Assembly: GCA_020445255.1 (NCBI GenBank)
Contig: JAGRGY010000031.1
Coordinates: 25,782 to 89,781, forward strand
Reading direction: 5' to 3'
Length of the DNA stretch: 64,000 nt
From: Gammaproteobacteria bacterium
GTDB taxonomy: Bacteria > Pseudomonadota > Gammaproteobacteria > Chromatiales > Chromatiaceae
In this document: piece after piece, positions 34,952-46,220 of the stretch
Numbering within the stretch: position 1 is the first letter of the stretch
How the letters are laid out: every line of letters begins with the position of its first letter
The notes under the pieces: model-generated
What the model saw: only the letters and a program-made list of their open reading frames with translations
Told to the model about the DNA's origin: nothing
The model's database searches: none
Translations under genes and position numbers: made by a program

Positions 34952-37342
34952 TTAGTTGGCGTCGCTATCCAGCAGGTGGTCGATCCCCTTGATCAGGCGC
35001 TCGACGTCGCGCTGGAAATCGTGCCCGCCGCGAATCTGACTGGCATTGCGGAAGGCGAGTTCCGACAGTGAAGACGGCAGGTCATCGTGACCGGGTATGC
35101 GCGCGGACTGGATCAGCAACGGGATGATCGGGATCTCCCGCTTCAACGCCGACTCGATCTCGATGCGGACGAAGTCGCGCGGGTCGTCTAGACGGCGGTT
35201 GCCGTTCTCGTCGCGCACCGACAGCCAATCCTTGTCGATCACGACCAGCATCACCCTGCACTTGCCGACCTCGCGATCGAGGTACTTGCGGAAATCGACC
35301 CCGAGCGGGATTGCATCGATGTCGATGAACACGTCCTGTGGGGGGTAGTGGTTGATCAGTTTTTCGTACAGCCAGCCGGTCACCATGCCGCCCGTTTCGC
35401 GCCGGTACGAGATGAAGATCTTGCGGCCGTCCTCGTGATCGTCGGTGGCGGGCGGCGCCGTCTGCGCACCCCTGTCCGCGGTCGACGCACGCGGATGCAC
35501 GTGCTCTTCCTTACGCTCCGCGTACCAGAACTCGCCAATCTTTGCCGAGGTCGCTGACAGCCGCTGCGTGGCGCCGTCGATCTGCGCGACGTCATCGCCC
35601 CGGATCGCCTGTTCCAGCCCTTTGATCGCGGACTTCACAGCCTTGGTCAGATCCGGCGGCAGCTCGGTGGGTGCGTCCGCCAGCGAGCGCTTCACCGAAT
35701 AGACCAGGCTCTCGGCCTCATTGCGTGCCGCGACGAGCCTGCCGAATTGCCGGTCCTTGTCCGCATTGGTCTCGGCATCGGCAATCATCCGGTGGATTTC
35801 CTGTTCGGAAAGCCCCGACGGCGCGCTGACCTCGACGGACTGCTGCCGGCCGGTTGCCTTGTCGATCGCCGACACGTGCAGCATGCCGCTGGCGTCCACG
35901 TCGAACGTCACCTCGATCTGCGGCACGCCGCGCGGTGCCGGCGGAATACCCGACAGATCGAAGCGGCCGAGCGACTTGTTGTCGGCGGCGCGTTCATACT
36001 CACCCTGCAGGATATGCACCGTCACTGCGTCCTGGTTGTCCTCGGCGGTCGAGAACACCTGCGCGACCCGCGTCGGTATCGTGGTGTTTCGCTCGATCAG
36101 GCGGGTCATGACGCCACCGAGCGTCTCGATCCCGAGCGACAGGGGTGTCACATCAAGCACCAGCACGTTCGTGATCTCGCCCGACAGTACGCCGGCCTGG
36201 ATCGCGGCGCCCATCGCCACGCTTTCGACGGGGTCCACAACCGTGCGCGGTGTTTTTTTGAATACTTTTTCGATCGCGACACGCACCTTGGGCGTCGCGG
36301 ACTGCCCACCGACCAAGATCAATTCATCGACATCCGATGCCGTCTTTCCGGCATCGGCGAGTGCGCGGTTGCAGGGCGCGAGCATGCGCTGCACCATGTC
36401 CTCCATCAGCCGCTCCAGGTGCGCGCGCGTGAGCTTGAATTCCAGATGTTGCGGCGTGCCGGCACCGTCGGTCGCGATGTACGGCATGCTGATCGTCTCG
36501 TCCCGACCGGTGCTGAGCGCGACCTTCGCCTTGGCGGCGGCCCGTTTCAATCGCATCAGCGCCACCGCATCCGCTCGCAGATCGATGCCGTTCGACTTCC
36601 CGAATTCGTCGGCCAGCAACTCGACGATGTGCAGGTCGATGTCCTCGCCACCGAGCGATGAGTCGCCACTGGTCGCCAGCACCTCGACCGTGTAGTCCTC
36701 GTCGTCTATCCGGTCAATCTGCATGATCGAGACGTCGAAGGTTCCACCGCCGACGTCGCAGACGGCGACGGTCTGCTCTTGCGGGTTCTTGACCGATGCG
36801 TATGCGAGGGCGGTCGCGGTGGTGTCGTTGATGAAGCGCTTGACGGCCAGTCCGGCGATGCGCGCCGCCGCGTCGGTCGCCTGACGCTGTGACTCGTTGA
36901 AATAGGCGGGCACCGCGATCACCACGTCGTGTATCGCCTCGCCGAGGTGCAGCTCCGCCCGCTGCCTGGCCCTGGCCAGCACCGAGGCCACGACCTCGAC
37001 CGGGGAGAGTGTCCGTCCGGCGACCTCGAACCATGCATCGCCATTGTCGGCGGCGACGATCTTGTACGGAATCAGTCGGCGCCAGTACCGAACGGCGTCG
37101 TCATCGAATCGACGGGCGAGCAGGCGTTTCGCCGCCCGCAGCGTATTCCTCGCCCAGTAGTCGTCGTCTGACGGCTCCGCATCGTGGCCGACGAGCACCT
37201 CGCCATCCCTGCCGTAGGCGACGACGCACGGGATGTCACGTCTTCCCGCCTCGTCGGCGATGACCACCGGGACACCGTCCCGTAGCACGGCCACGAACGT
37301 ATTCGTGGTGCCGAGGCTGATACCCACGCTGCGACCCGTCAT
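34952..37342 (-). CDS. Hsp70 (DnaK-like) protein fused to a C-terminal TIR domain
   Basis: A 796-residue fusion. Residues 1-370 form the Hsp70 ATPase domain (GISLGTTNTFVAVLRDG, DVGGGTFDVSIM, ILVGGQSATPKVR). Residues 370-600 form the substrate-binding domain (DVTPLSLGIETLGGVMTRLI, followed by a lid-like helical part). After a linker (about 600-640), residues 640-790 are a TIR domain: KIFISYRRETGGMVTGWLY, DVFIDIDAIPLGVDFRKYLD, CRVMLVVIDKDWL, DFVRIEIESAL (candidate catalytic Glu) and IPIIPLLI. The usual DnaK C-terminal motif is absent. TIR domains in bacteria often cleave NAD+ in anti-phage and stress responses; the Hsp70 half could sense misfolded or phage protein. The chaperone partners DnaJ and GrpE are not adjacent. 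A GTG at 37345 is an alternative start. Confidence 0.9.
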   Translation of the reverse strand: MTGRSVGISLGTTNTFVAVLRDGVPVVIADEAGRRDIPCVVAYGRDGEVLVGHDAEPSDDDYWARNTLRAAKRLLARRFDDDAVRYWRRLIPYKIVAADNGDAWFEVAGRTLSPVEVVASVLARARQRAELHLGEAIHDVVIAVPAYFNESQRQATDAAARIAGLAVKRFINDTTATALAYASVKNPQEQTVAVCDVGGGTFDVSIMQIDRIDDEDYTVEVLATSGDSSLGGEDIDLHIVELLADEFGKSNGIDLRADAVALMRLKRAAAKAKVALSTGRDETISMPYIATDGAGTPQHLEFKLTRAHLERLMEDMVQRMLAPCNRALADAGKTASDVDELILVGGQSATPKVRVAIEKVFKKTPRTVVDPVESVAMGAAIQAGVLSGEITNVLVLDVTPLSLGIETLGGVMTRLIERNTTIPTRVAQVFSTAEDNQDAVTVHILQGEYERAADNKSLGRFDLSGIPPAPRGVPQIEVTFDVDASGMLHVSAIDKATGRQQSVEVSAPSGLSEQEIHRMIADAETNADKDRQFGRLVAARNEAESLVYSVKRSLADAPTELPPDLTKAVKSAIKGLEQAIRGDDVAQIDGATQRLSATSAKIGEFWYAERKEEHVHPRASTADRGAQTAPPATDDHEDGRKIFISYRRETGGMVTGWLYEKLINHYPPQDVFIDIDAIPLGVDFRKYLDREVGKCRVMLVVIDKDWLSVRDENGNRRLDDPRDFVRIEIESALKREIPIIPLLIQSARIPGHDDLPSSLSELAFRNASQIRGGHDFQRDVERLIKGIDHLLDSDAN

Positions 37343-37566
37343 CACCCACCCTGCCGTAAATCCACATTTGTATTATGGGTCTTGAGCGGTGGGTGGTCAC
37401 GAGTGTCCGTTCCGGCTGCCACCCGCGCGCCTTGTGCTGCACAGCGTCGATTCCGGCCTGCCGCTGCGCGACGTCCTGTCTCGCCCGCCGGCACCGTTCC
37501 TGCACCGTTTGATTGCTGATCGACATGTGTCGCGCATCGCGCTGCACGGCACCACGTGCGCCGGTG
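37343..37566. other. Upstream region of the Hsp70-TIR gene
   Basis: With the following terminator it makes a 331-nt gap. It has an AGGGTGG ribosome binding site and AT-rich CATAAT-like sequence about 30 nt upstream of the Hsp70-TIR start, but no clear sigma32 or sigma54 promoter. Confidence 0.35.
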
Positions 37567-37602
37567 AAAAAAAACGCCGCTTCAGACGAGGCTGAAGCGG
37601 CG
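37567..37602 (-). terminator. Intrinsic terminator of katG
   Basis: Read on the minus strand, an 11-bp stem (CGCCGCTTCAG / CTGAAGCGGCG) with a six-base loop is followed by eight T. It lies 72 nt after the katG stop codon. Confidence 0.92.
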
Positions 37603-37673
37603 CCCGGCAGTTGCGCACAACGCCGATGCGGGATCACTCCGCGCTGCCGAGGCCCGCATCGGCAGGCCGCCGG

Positions 37674-40298
<2,625 letters not shown>

Positions 40299-40314
40299 TG
40301 GCACCTTGGTTGCT
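40299..40314 (+). promoter_or_regulatory. Sigma54 promoter of the cytochrome c4-pentaheme operon
   Basis: TGGCAC-CTTGG-TTGCT is a perfect match to the -24/-12 consensus with the required 5-nt gap. Start of transcription would be near 40326, giving a leader of about 180 nt before the c4 ATG. Confidence 0.88.
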
Positions 40315-40507
40315 TAAGCAGGCTGGGACGCGCACGAGACAGAGAGACAAGAACTGCAAGAGCAGTCACCGGCGCCACGACTGCCCGCTGCTGATTCCGG
40401 CGGCAGGGGCCCGGCCGGACGTCCAGCAGCGACGTATCCGCACATTCGAACAACCTCGCGACAACGCGTGCTCGTCCCATTACGACAAGAACCGGAGACC
40501 AACCGTC

Positions 40508-41161
40508 ATGCTGACAAGCAAACTTTCACCTCGTGATCACCGACCCACGCTGAAGCTGTTGCTCGGACTGCTGCTTGCGGGCTGCGTCGCACCCGCGCTG
40601 GCAGGCGATCCGGCGGCAGGCAAGGTCAAGTCGTCCGTGTGCGTGGGCTGCCACGGACTCGACGGCAACAGCCCGCTGCCGGCCACACCGCACCTCGCGG
40701 GACTGACCGCGACCTACGTCGTCAACCAGCTGCGTTCGTTCAAGGATGGAAGCCGCCCGAGCCCCGTCATGGCCGCCATGGCAGCGGGACTTACCGAAGA
40801 GGACATGCAGGACATCGGCGCCTGGTTCGCCGGGCAGCGCGTCGGCGGCATCGCCCCGCAAGACGACACCATGCGGCTGATCGAGGATGGGCGGCAGCTG
40901 TATCGCAGTGGCAACGCCAAGACCGGCCTCGCCGCCTGTATCGGCTGTCACGGCAAGGATGGCGGCGGATTGCCGCGCGAGCCATCGATCCCGCCGCTTC
41001 GCGGCCAGAAAAGCGATTACGTCGCCCAGATGCTGACGAACTTCAAAGGCGGCATGCGCAGCAACGATGCCGAACAGATGATGAGACGCATCGCCGAGCG
41101 CATGAGCGACCACGAAATCCAGGCGGTCGCCGCCTATGTGGAACGCCTCAACAAGCGTTGA
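40508..41161 (+). CDS. Periplasmic diheme cytochrome c4-like protein
   Basis: A 217-residue secreted cytochrome made of two class I modules: CVGCH near residue 45 and CIGCH near residue 144, each followed by a c4-type pattern (HLAGLTATYVVNQLRSFKDG and PLRGQKSDYVAQMLTNFKGG) and a Met ligand in the SPVMAAMAAGLTEED and NDAEQMMRRIA regions. The signal peptide lies in residues 1-33. c4 cytochromes shuttle electrons in the periplasm to terminal oxidases. It is the first gene behind a sigma54 promoter and probably co-transcribed with the pentaheme gene 42 nt downstream. Confidence 0.9.
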   Translation: MLTSKLSPRDHRPTLKLLLGLLLAGCVAPALAGDPAAGKVKSSVCVGCHGLDGNSPLPATPHLAGLTATYVVNQLRSFKDGSRPSPVMAAMAAGLTEEDMQDIGAWFAGQRVGGIAPQDDTMRLIEDGRQLYRSGNAKTGLAACIGCHGKDGGGLPREPSIPPLRGQKSDYVAQMLTNFKGGMRSNDAEQMMRRIAERMSDHEIQAVAAYVERLNKR

Positions 41162-41203
41162 ACCGTCCCCGCACATCCCAGCATCTGTCAGATGAGGTCA
41201 ACA

Positions 41204-42745
41204 ATGAACCATAAACAACGATTCTTACGAATAACGAAAACCATCGTCGCGGCTGCGGCCATCGTCGTATGCGGGATCGCCGTAGGCCACAAGGGCATCG
41301 TCGAAGAGCGTGCCGGTCTCGAGCACGAACCGACCAAGGAAAGGCCCTTCCCGCCGTCGTACATCAGTACTGATTCCGGACGCACGCTGCGCGCCGAAGA
41401 CTTCGAAAGTCCCGAAGTCTGTGCCGGATGCCACCCTGCCCAATACGAAGGCTGGCGGGGGTCGATGCATTCCCTGTCGTTCATCGACCCGGTCTTCCAG
41501 GCCGAATGGCACAAAGCGGAATTGGCACTCGACGGCAAGGCGCTGTACTACTGCGGTGGTTGCCACGCACCGATCGGTACGCTGACGCAGTCGCTGTCCC
41601 ACGACGTCGAGGCGGGCACGTTCGATGCGTCCAACGAGATCTCCAAACGCGGCGTGAGCTGCGACGTGTGCCATCAGATGACGGACACCAATTTCCTCAT
41701 CACGCACACGATGGAACACGGCAACGCGTCGTTCAACATCTCGCCCGGCAACACCAAGTACGGGCCGCTCAAGGACGCGGTGTCCCCGTACCACGAGACC
41801 CAGTACTCCGAGCTGCACACCCGCGCCGATCTGTGCGCGAACTGTCACAACATCTTCCACCCGGTAAACGGCATGCCGGTCGAACGTACCTACGACGAGT
41901 GGAAGAGCTCGGTCTATGCCCAGCACGATATCGTCTGCCAGGACTGCCACATGAACCCGGTCGAGGTCGCCGTCAAGATCGCCGCCGAACTGAAGCGCCC
42001 GGAAGAGCTCGCCGACGTCGTCGAACAGCTCAAGGGAAAGGCGGGCACCGTCGCCAAGGGTGAACGCAAAATCGTCCACAACCACGAGTTCGTCGGCGGC
42101 AACGCCGTGATCACGGCAGTCCTCGAACCGGGTAACAAGACCGCGCGCCGGCATTCGGCGATCGCCGAGCAGCGGCTGAGCAATGCGGCGGAACTGAAAC
42201 TGGATGTCGTCAAACTCGATAACGGGCTGCTCGACCTGTCCGTCGACGTGCGCAACGTGGCTGCCGGCCACAACCTGCCGACGTCGCTCACCGAGGTGCG
42301 TGAGATGTGGCTGGAGATTCTGGTCAAGGACGCTGCAGGCAAGGTGCTCTTGTCGAGCGGGCAGCTCGACGACCATGGCACGCTGGACGAGAAGGCGGTG
42401 AAGTTCCACAAGGTAGCCGTCACGGCCGAAGGTGTACCGACACACAACCCGTGGGAGATGAACCACTTCGTCGAGGATACGACGATCCCGCCGAAGGGAC
42501 ACAAGCTCTCGCACTTCTCGTTCCCGATGCCGGAGACCGATTCGCTGCATATCGATGTGCGGTTGAACTACCGCAGTGCGCCGCAGCACTTCATCGACCA
42601 CCTGCTCGGCGAAGGCAAGGTCAAGCTGCCCGTGATACGCATGGAGCACGAGGTGCGCGCCTACAGCGTGTCGGATGGCAAGCTGGTGCTGCAGGAACGG
42701 ACCGTCGACCCGGTCGACAGCGACCGCGAAGTCGCGGCCAACTGA
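41204..42745 (+). CDS. Periplasmic pentaheme cytochrome c (cytochrome c554-like)
   Basis: A 513-residue exported or membrane-anchored protein with an N-terminal hydrophobic segment (residues 12-27). Five CxxCH sites lie near residues 73, 116, 153, 210 and 245, with the spacing and YEGWRGSMHSLSF and KRGVSCDVCHQMTDT segments seen in cytochrome c554 / NrfA-like multiheme families. The C-terminal half (about 300-510) is a heme-free beta-sandwich (LSVDVRNVAAGHNLPTSLTE). Such proteins oxidise or reduce sulfur or nitrogen compounds or pass electrons through the periplasm; the substrate cannot be assigned. Weak GAGGTC ribosome binding site. Confidence 0.85.
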   Translation: MNHKQRFLRITKTIVAAAAIVVCGIAVGHKGIVEERAGLEHEPTKERPFPPSYISTDSGRTLRAEDFESPEVCAGCHPAQYEGWRGSMHSLSFIDPVFQAEWHKAELALDGKALYYCGGCHAPIGTLTQSLSHDVEAGTFDASNEISKRGVSCDVCHQMTDTNFLITHTMEHGNASFNISPGNTKYGPLKDAVSPYHETQYSELHTRADLCANCHNIFHPVNGMPVERTYDEWKSSVYAQHDIVCQDCHMNPVEVAVKIAAELKRPEELADVVEQLKGKAGTVAKGERKIVHNHEFVGGNAVITAVLEPGNKTARRHSAIAEQRLSNAAELKLDVVKLDNGLLDLSVDVRNVAAGHNLPTSLTEVREMWLEILVKDAAGKVLLSSGQLDDHGTLDEKAVKFHKVAVTAEGVPTHNPWEMNHFVEDTTIPPKGHKLSHFSFPMPETDSLHIDVRLNYRSAPQHFIDHLLGEGKVKLPVIRMEHEVRAYSVSDGKLVLQERTVDPVDSDREVAAN

Positions 42746-43150
42746 TCATCACCCCCATTCGAGCGGCGACAGCGGATGTCGCCGCTCGCTCTTGGCCATC
42801 GCCCGCCCCAACGCCTGTCGCTCACGCCGGCAAGGTACCGCACGCGTGAGACGCCGGAATGTAGTACCGACCCCTTCGTCCGTTCCCGCTTCCGCCGAAG
42901 CCTGCACGGCACGCCGATCGGGGGAAGGGGAAGGGGAAGGGGAAGGAAAAGTGTCTCGCCCCATTCTCCCGCCGGACCTGACACGATCGCTTTAGCGTTT
43001 GGTAATACGTGGCGGCCGGATGTAGATTGGCACGGGTTGCAGCAGCCAGGCCTAGCGCCTCCGGCTCAACGTACGACATGGCTACATGGAGACATCGGCA
43101 TGAGAGCGTCAAGCCCGCACAACCCGGTCGATCTACCAACGAAAATTCCT
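42746..43150. other. Intergenic region before the VPLPA-CTERM gene
   Basis: About 400 nt. It contains the GGGGAA hexamer repeat described separately and a TGGCAC-GGG-TTGC sequence with wrong spacing for sigma54. No gene or terminator is convincing. Confidence 0.4.
42921..42944. repeat. Hexamer repeat (GGGGAA)4
   Basis: Four exact tandem copies of GGGGAA followed by a partial copy. Short G-rich repeats like this can slip in length. It is in an intergenic stretch 206 nt before the next start codon. Confidence 0.85.
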
Positions 43151-44047
43151 ATGCGTGCACACCGATTGATTGCGGGTGCTTTGGGCACCGCGTTGTGCCT
43201 CGCGTCGATGCCGACATTCTCCGCCGTCACCCTCGCCCAATGGGGAGCCAGCGCCCGAATCGACAGCGCCGACTGTACAGGATCGCTGTTGGGTGGCTGC
43301 AACATCCTGGAGCTGTCGCTGGTAGAAGGTGATTCGGTCGGAGGCAGTCAAAGCACCTCGGCAACGATTGGTTCTGCGCTGGCCGGTAGCATGACCGGGC
43401 TGCAGGGACGGGGCAGTGCCGGCGCCAGCGTCGAGATCCCGACAGGCGGGCTCGGCATACCGGTGTTGCGCGCGCGGGCTGAATCCACCATGGATGACCA
43501 CTTCGTCAGCGGCGCAGCGCTTGGCCTGCAGGCCTTCCGTTTTACCGGGGCCGACGGCACCAATGTCAGCCTGGATGTGAGCCTGGACGGAACCGTCACC
43601 AAGTCCGCGAACTCTTCGGACCTTACCGGGCTCGAAGTGAATGTCTGGATCATGAGTGCGAGTACGCCGTTTACGTTCCCGGCGGATCCCGTGCCGGTGG
43701 CGGACCTCGTGGCACAAATCATTGTCGACAGTTTCCCGGATGATCCGTTCATCACCGCCCTGACCTGGGATGCGGCCTCCAACGGCACAGGTGCCGTCAG
43801 CCGCAGCGGCCAACTCGATCTTTCTCTCGATAACGGCGATGAGTTCTACCTGATGGCGGCACTGAGCGCCGGCGCTGACGGGGACGGTGCGACCGCGCTG
43901 TCGTGGAGCACGCTGACGATGGAGTTCGACACTACGGAGTTACAGGCTGCGTCGGTGGTACCGCTGCCCGCAGCAGGGTGGTTGTTCGGCGCGGCGCTGC
44001 TGGGTTTGATCGGAACCGGCAGATGGGGCAAACCGGGGGCGATTTGA
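43151..44047 (+). CDS. Exported VPLPA-CTERM sorting-domain protein
   Basis: A 298-residue protein with a signal peptide (residues 1-22, ending FSA) and a C-terminal VPLPAAGWLFGAALLGLIGTG-type sorting signal followed by basic residues (Arg and Lys), the VPLPA variant recognised by exosortase-type enzymes. The mature region is a Ser-, Gly-, Asp-rich beta protein with two cysteines near the start (DCTGSLLGGC). The ATG at 43151 is chosen because the signal peptide starts there; an in-frame ATG at 43100 has a better GGAGA. Surface or matrix role is likely. Confidence 0.78.
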   Translation: MRAHRLIAGALGTALCLASMPTFSAVTLAQWGASARIDSADCTGSLLGGCNILELSLVEGDSVGGSQSTSATIGSALAGSMTGLQGRGSAGASVEIPTGGLGIPVLRARAESTMDDHFVSGAALGLQAFRFTGADGTNVSLDVSLDGTVTKSANSSDLTGLEVNVWIMSASTPFTFPADPVPVADLVAQIIVDSFPDDPFITALTWDAASNGTGAVSRSGQLDLSLDNGDEFYLMAALSAGADGDGATALSWSTLTMEFDTTELQAASVVPLPAAGWLFGAALLGLIGTGRWGKPGAI

Positions 44048-44416
44048 CGCAGCCCGCGAAAAGCTGCCGAAGGCACAGCGTGTCTCGTTGCGCGCCAGGC
44101 CACCCCGGGTTGAGGACGCCAGGCATCTAGTGCAACGCGGCTGGATCAGTCAGTCCGCGAAGCACATCTTTGTCCCTGTAGGGTGGTGGCCAGATCGGTG
44201 CCCCCCTGATTGCGATTCGAGCCGAATCCTGCCGCACGAGTGATACCGCCGCGACGCGCAGGCCTGTCCGAGAGGTGCGGGAAACACGGTGGATCCCCGC
44301 GACCCACAGTCACATGATGATGCGTCGTGCAGGCGTGCGCCTTCATCGCGGCTTGCGGTGAGGGCCTGACGACAGCCGCTGGCGGGCCGGGACCCGACCG
44401 TCACCCGACCTTCCGC
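44048..44416. other. Intergenic region, convergent genes
   Basis: About 370 nt between the ends of the VPLPA-CTERM gene and soxK. I see no coding frame and no clear intrinsic terminator for either gene. Confidence 0.4.
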
Positions 44417-44725
44417 CTACTGCAACGCGGCCGGAACGCGATAGCCGTCTTTCTGCTCCTGGGCCTGCTGATAGCCGAGCTCACTTTGCGTCAATGCCGT
44501 GGACGCAAGTGCCGTGGCTTTGTCGAAGTCACCGCCAGCGGCGGCGGCCCTGGCGTCCTTGAGCAGCTTGTCGACATCGCGCCAGACGCCGCCAACCGAT
44601 GCCGCTCGTTCGCGCGCCTTTTCGGCCGCGCCCAGCTTCTGTTGAAAATCATCCTGGGTCGCAGACGCCACGGGCAGCGTGGCGAGACAGCAAACACCGA
44701 GCAGGAACAAAGTCGTGATCTTCAC
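44417..44725 (-). CDS. soxK: SoxK, SoxXA-binding protein
   Basis: A 102-residue periplasmic protein with a signal peptide (residues 1-23) and a helical mature part: AAEKARERAASVGGVWRDVD, KLLKDARAAAAGGDFDKATAL, TALTQSELGYQQAQEQKDGY. This matches the small SoxK subunit that associates with SoxXA and stimulates it in some sulfur oxidizers. The start is GTG at 44725, with GGAGAG 6-11 nt before it. It lies 66 nt after soxA, in the same direction, as the third gene of soxXAK. Confidence 0.88.
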   Translation of the reverse strand: MKITTLFLLGVCCLATLPVASATQDDFQQKLGAAEKARERAASVGGVWRDVDKLLKDARAAAAGGDFDKATALASTALTQSELGYQQAQEQKDGYRVPAALQ

Positions 44726-44791
44726 AATGACTCTCCGATTAGAAGTGTTGTGCCGACCGGCTCAATGCAGCTGACCGGTCGTCGCATACCG

Positions 44792-45643
44792 TCACTTGCG
44801 CGACGCAGGGCCATTGAGCGGCAGGCCGTTGTTCATATAGGTAAGGAAATACTCGAGATCGCGGTATTCCTCACCCTGCGCGTCGAACGCCTTGGCGCGA
44901 ACCTGTTCATTGCATCCGGCGAAACGGCGATGCAGGCTGCCCATCTCTCCCCACTTGGAGCGATACACAGGCCAGTGGGTCGTGTGTCCGAGGGCGGGGC
45001 TCAGGGTCTCGGAGCGCAGCAACTGGCCGGGATAGGCGACGTGGCAGTGTGCACACGACAGGTTTAGCTGACCGCGCCGGGTATAGAAAAACGCCTTTCC
45101 CTTTTCATAGGCGGCCAGTGCGTCGTCGTCTTCGGCCGGCACATCGACCGCAGTCTTCTGACCGCGAGATTCGAAGGTGACGAACGCGAGTACCGACATC
45201 AGTTTGCCCTTCTTGTACGGCAGCGGCTCCTCCCCGTTGGCGGTGCGGCATTCGTTGAGCGCCATCGGCAGCGTCACGACCATCCTGCGATCGGCGTCCC
45301 AGTGCGGATACCGGTTGGCGATGGCATGTTCGCCACCGAAGCAGTCGGCGTAGCTCTTGCCGTTCCTGAACGGCGTCTCCCACATCTCCCGCCCTTCCTC
45401 AATCGCCGTCTCGTAGGGCGGGAACTCTTCGATGGCCTCCCAGTTTTCCCTCAATACCGGATCCAGTGCGTACGAGCCGTTGGCGAAATCGTCGAATGGC
45501 ACGGCAGGAAAGCGCTCACTGAAGTAGCGTTGGAATTTCGCCAGATCCGTGTCGGGTGACGGGGCACCCAGACAGATCGTTGTACTGACGAGCAGGGCGA
45601 ATGCGGTGATCGACCCGGCGACCTTGTGTATACGAATACTCAT
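44792..45643 (-). CDS. soxA: SoxA, cytochrome c subunit of the thiosulfate-oxidizing complex
   Basis: A 283-residue periplasmic protein that, with SoxX, links thiosulfate to the SoxY carrier cysteine. A signal peptide spans residues 1-26. The active heme is CAHCH (QLNLSCAHCHVAYPGQLLRS), and its distal ligand should be the modified cysteine in RRFAGCNEQVRAKAF. The N-terminal heme of diheme SoxA proteins is absent: the region has a lone Cys in ADCFGGEHAIANR. The ATG at 45643 begins the signal peptide; sequence upstream is not homologous. 37 nt after soxX. Confidence 0.94.
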   Translation of the reverse strand: MSIRIHKVAGSITAFALLVSTTICLGAPSPDTDLAKFQRYFSERFPAVPFDDFANGSYALDPVLRENWEAIEEFPPYETAIEEGREMWETPFRNGKSYADCFGGEHAIANRYPHWDADRRMVVTLPMALNECRTANGEEPLPYKKGKLMSVLAFVTFESRGQKTAVDVPAEDDDALAAYEKGKAFFYTRRGQLNLSCAHCHVAYPGQLLRSETLSPALGHTTHWPVYRSKWGEMGSLHRRFAGCNEQVRAKAFDAQGEEYRDLEYFLTYMNNGLPLNGPASRK

Positions 45644-45680
45644 GTTATCTGGTCCTCGGACTTGTCGGCGTAACGGCGGT

Positions 45681-46043
45681 TCACAGGGTGTAGAGGAAGT
45701 CGACAACAGCATCGAGTTCCTGCTCACTCAGCACGTGGTGCTTGCCGAACGGCAGCATGATGGAATCGGGGTTGCGTACCGTCGCATCCGAGACCTGTGC
45801 GCGCAGCACCGCGCGTTCGGGAAAACGCGCACTCATCGCCAGCAGCGGTGGGCCGATATTGCCGGGGCTCTCGCCGCCGGGAATCATGTGACAGGCGAGG
45901 CAGTTGCCCTTGCCGCTGTCGAACGCAACCTGCTTGCCAAGCGCGACGGTCGCATCGTCGGCGTTCGCCGCGGCGACGTGGAATACACCCACGAGCAATG
46001 CCGGAAACAGGCACGCCGCCGGCCGTTTGTTGTTCTGGCGCAT
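45681..46043 (-). CDS. soxX: SoxX, monoheme cytochrome c subunit of SoxXA
   Basis: A 120-residue periplasmic cytochrome: signal peptide residues 1-28, heme site CLACH in GKGNCLACHMIPGGESPGNI, axial Met in NPDSIMLPFGKHHVL, and the C-terminal LSEQELDAVVDFLYTL helix. It accepts electrons from the SoxA heme. GGAGAG precedes the ATG. First gene of soxXAK, 77 nt downstream of the sigma54 promoter's -12 box. Confidence 0.93.
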   Translation of the reverse strand: MRQNNKRPAACLFPALLVGVFHVAAANADDATVALGKQVAFDSGKGNCLACHMIPGGESPGNIGPPLLAMSARFPERAVLRAQVSDATVRNPDSIMLPFGKHHVLSEQELDAVVDFLYTL

Positions 46044-46119
46044 CTCGATCTCTCCTCTCTCCTCGATTGACGCGAAGCCCTGCCGGCTACGGCCGGCCAA
46101 GACTCGACCGCAGCGACGA

Positions 46120-46135
46120 TGCAACCGATGTGCCA
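46120..46135 (-). promoter_or_regulatory. Sigma54 promoter of soxXAK
   Basis: On the minus strand, TGGCAC-ATCGG-TTGCA is a perfect -24/-12 match with the correct 5-nt gap. Transcription should start near 46108, about 65 nt before the soxX ATG. Confidence 0.88.
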
Positions 46136-46220
46136 GATCGAAAACGACTGCAAAACGGGGCCATGCGGTACATGCGAAACGTCGAATCCACTGCAGGCGT
46201 GGCATTCCGAAATCAGTGAG

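Noticed and set aside
43028..43040. TGGCAC-GGG-TTGC resembling a sigma54 promoter before the VPLPA-CTERM gene
   Set aside because: Only 3 nt separate the two elements; sigma54 requires five, so the -24 and -12 boxes would be out of phase.
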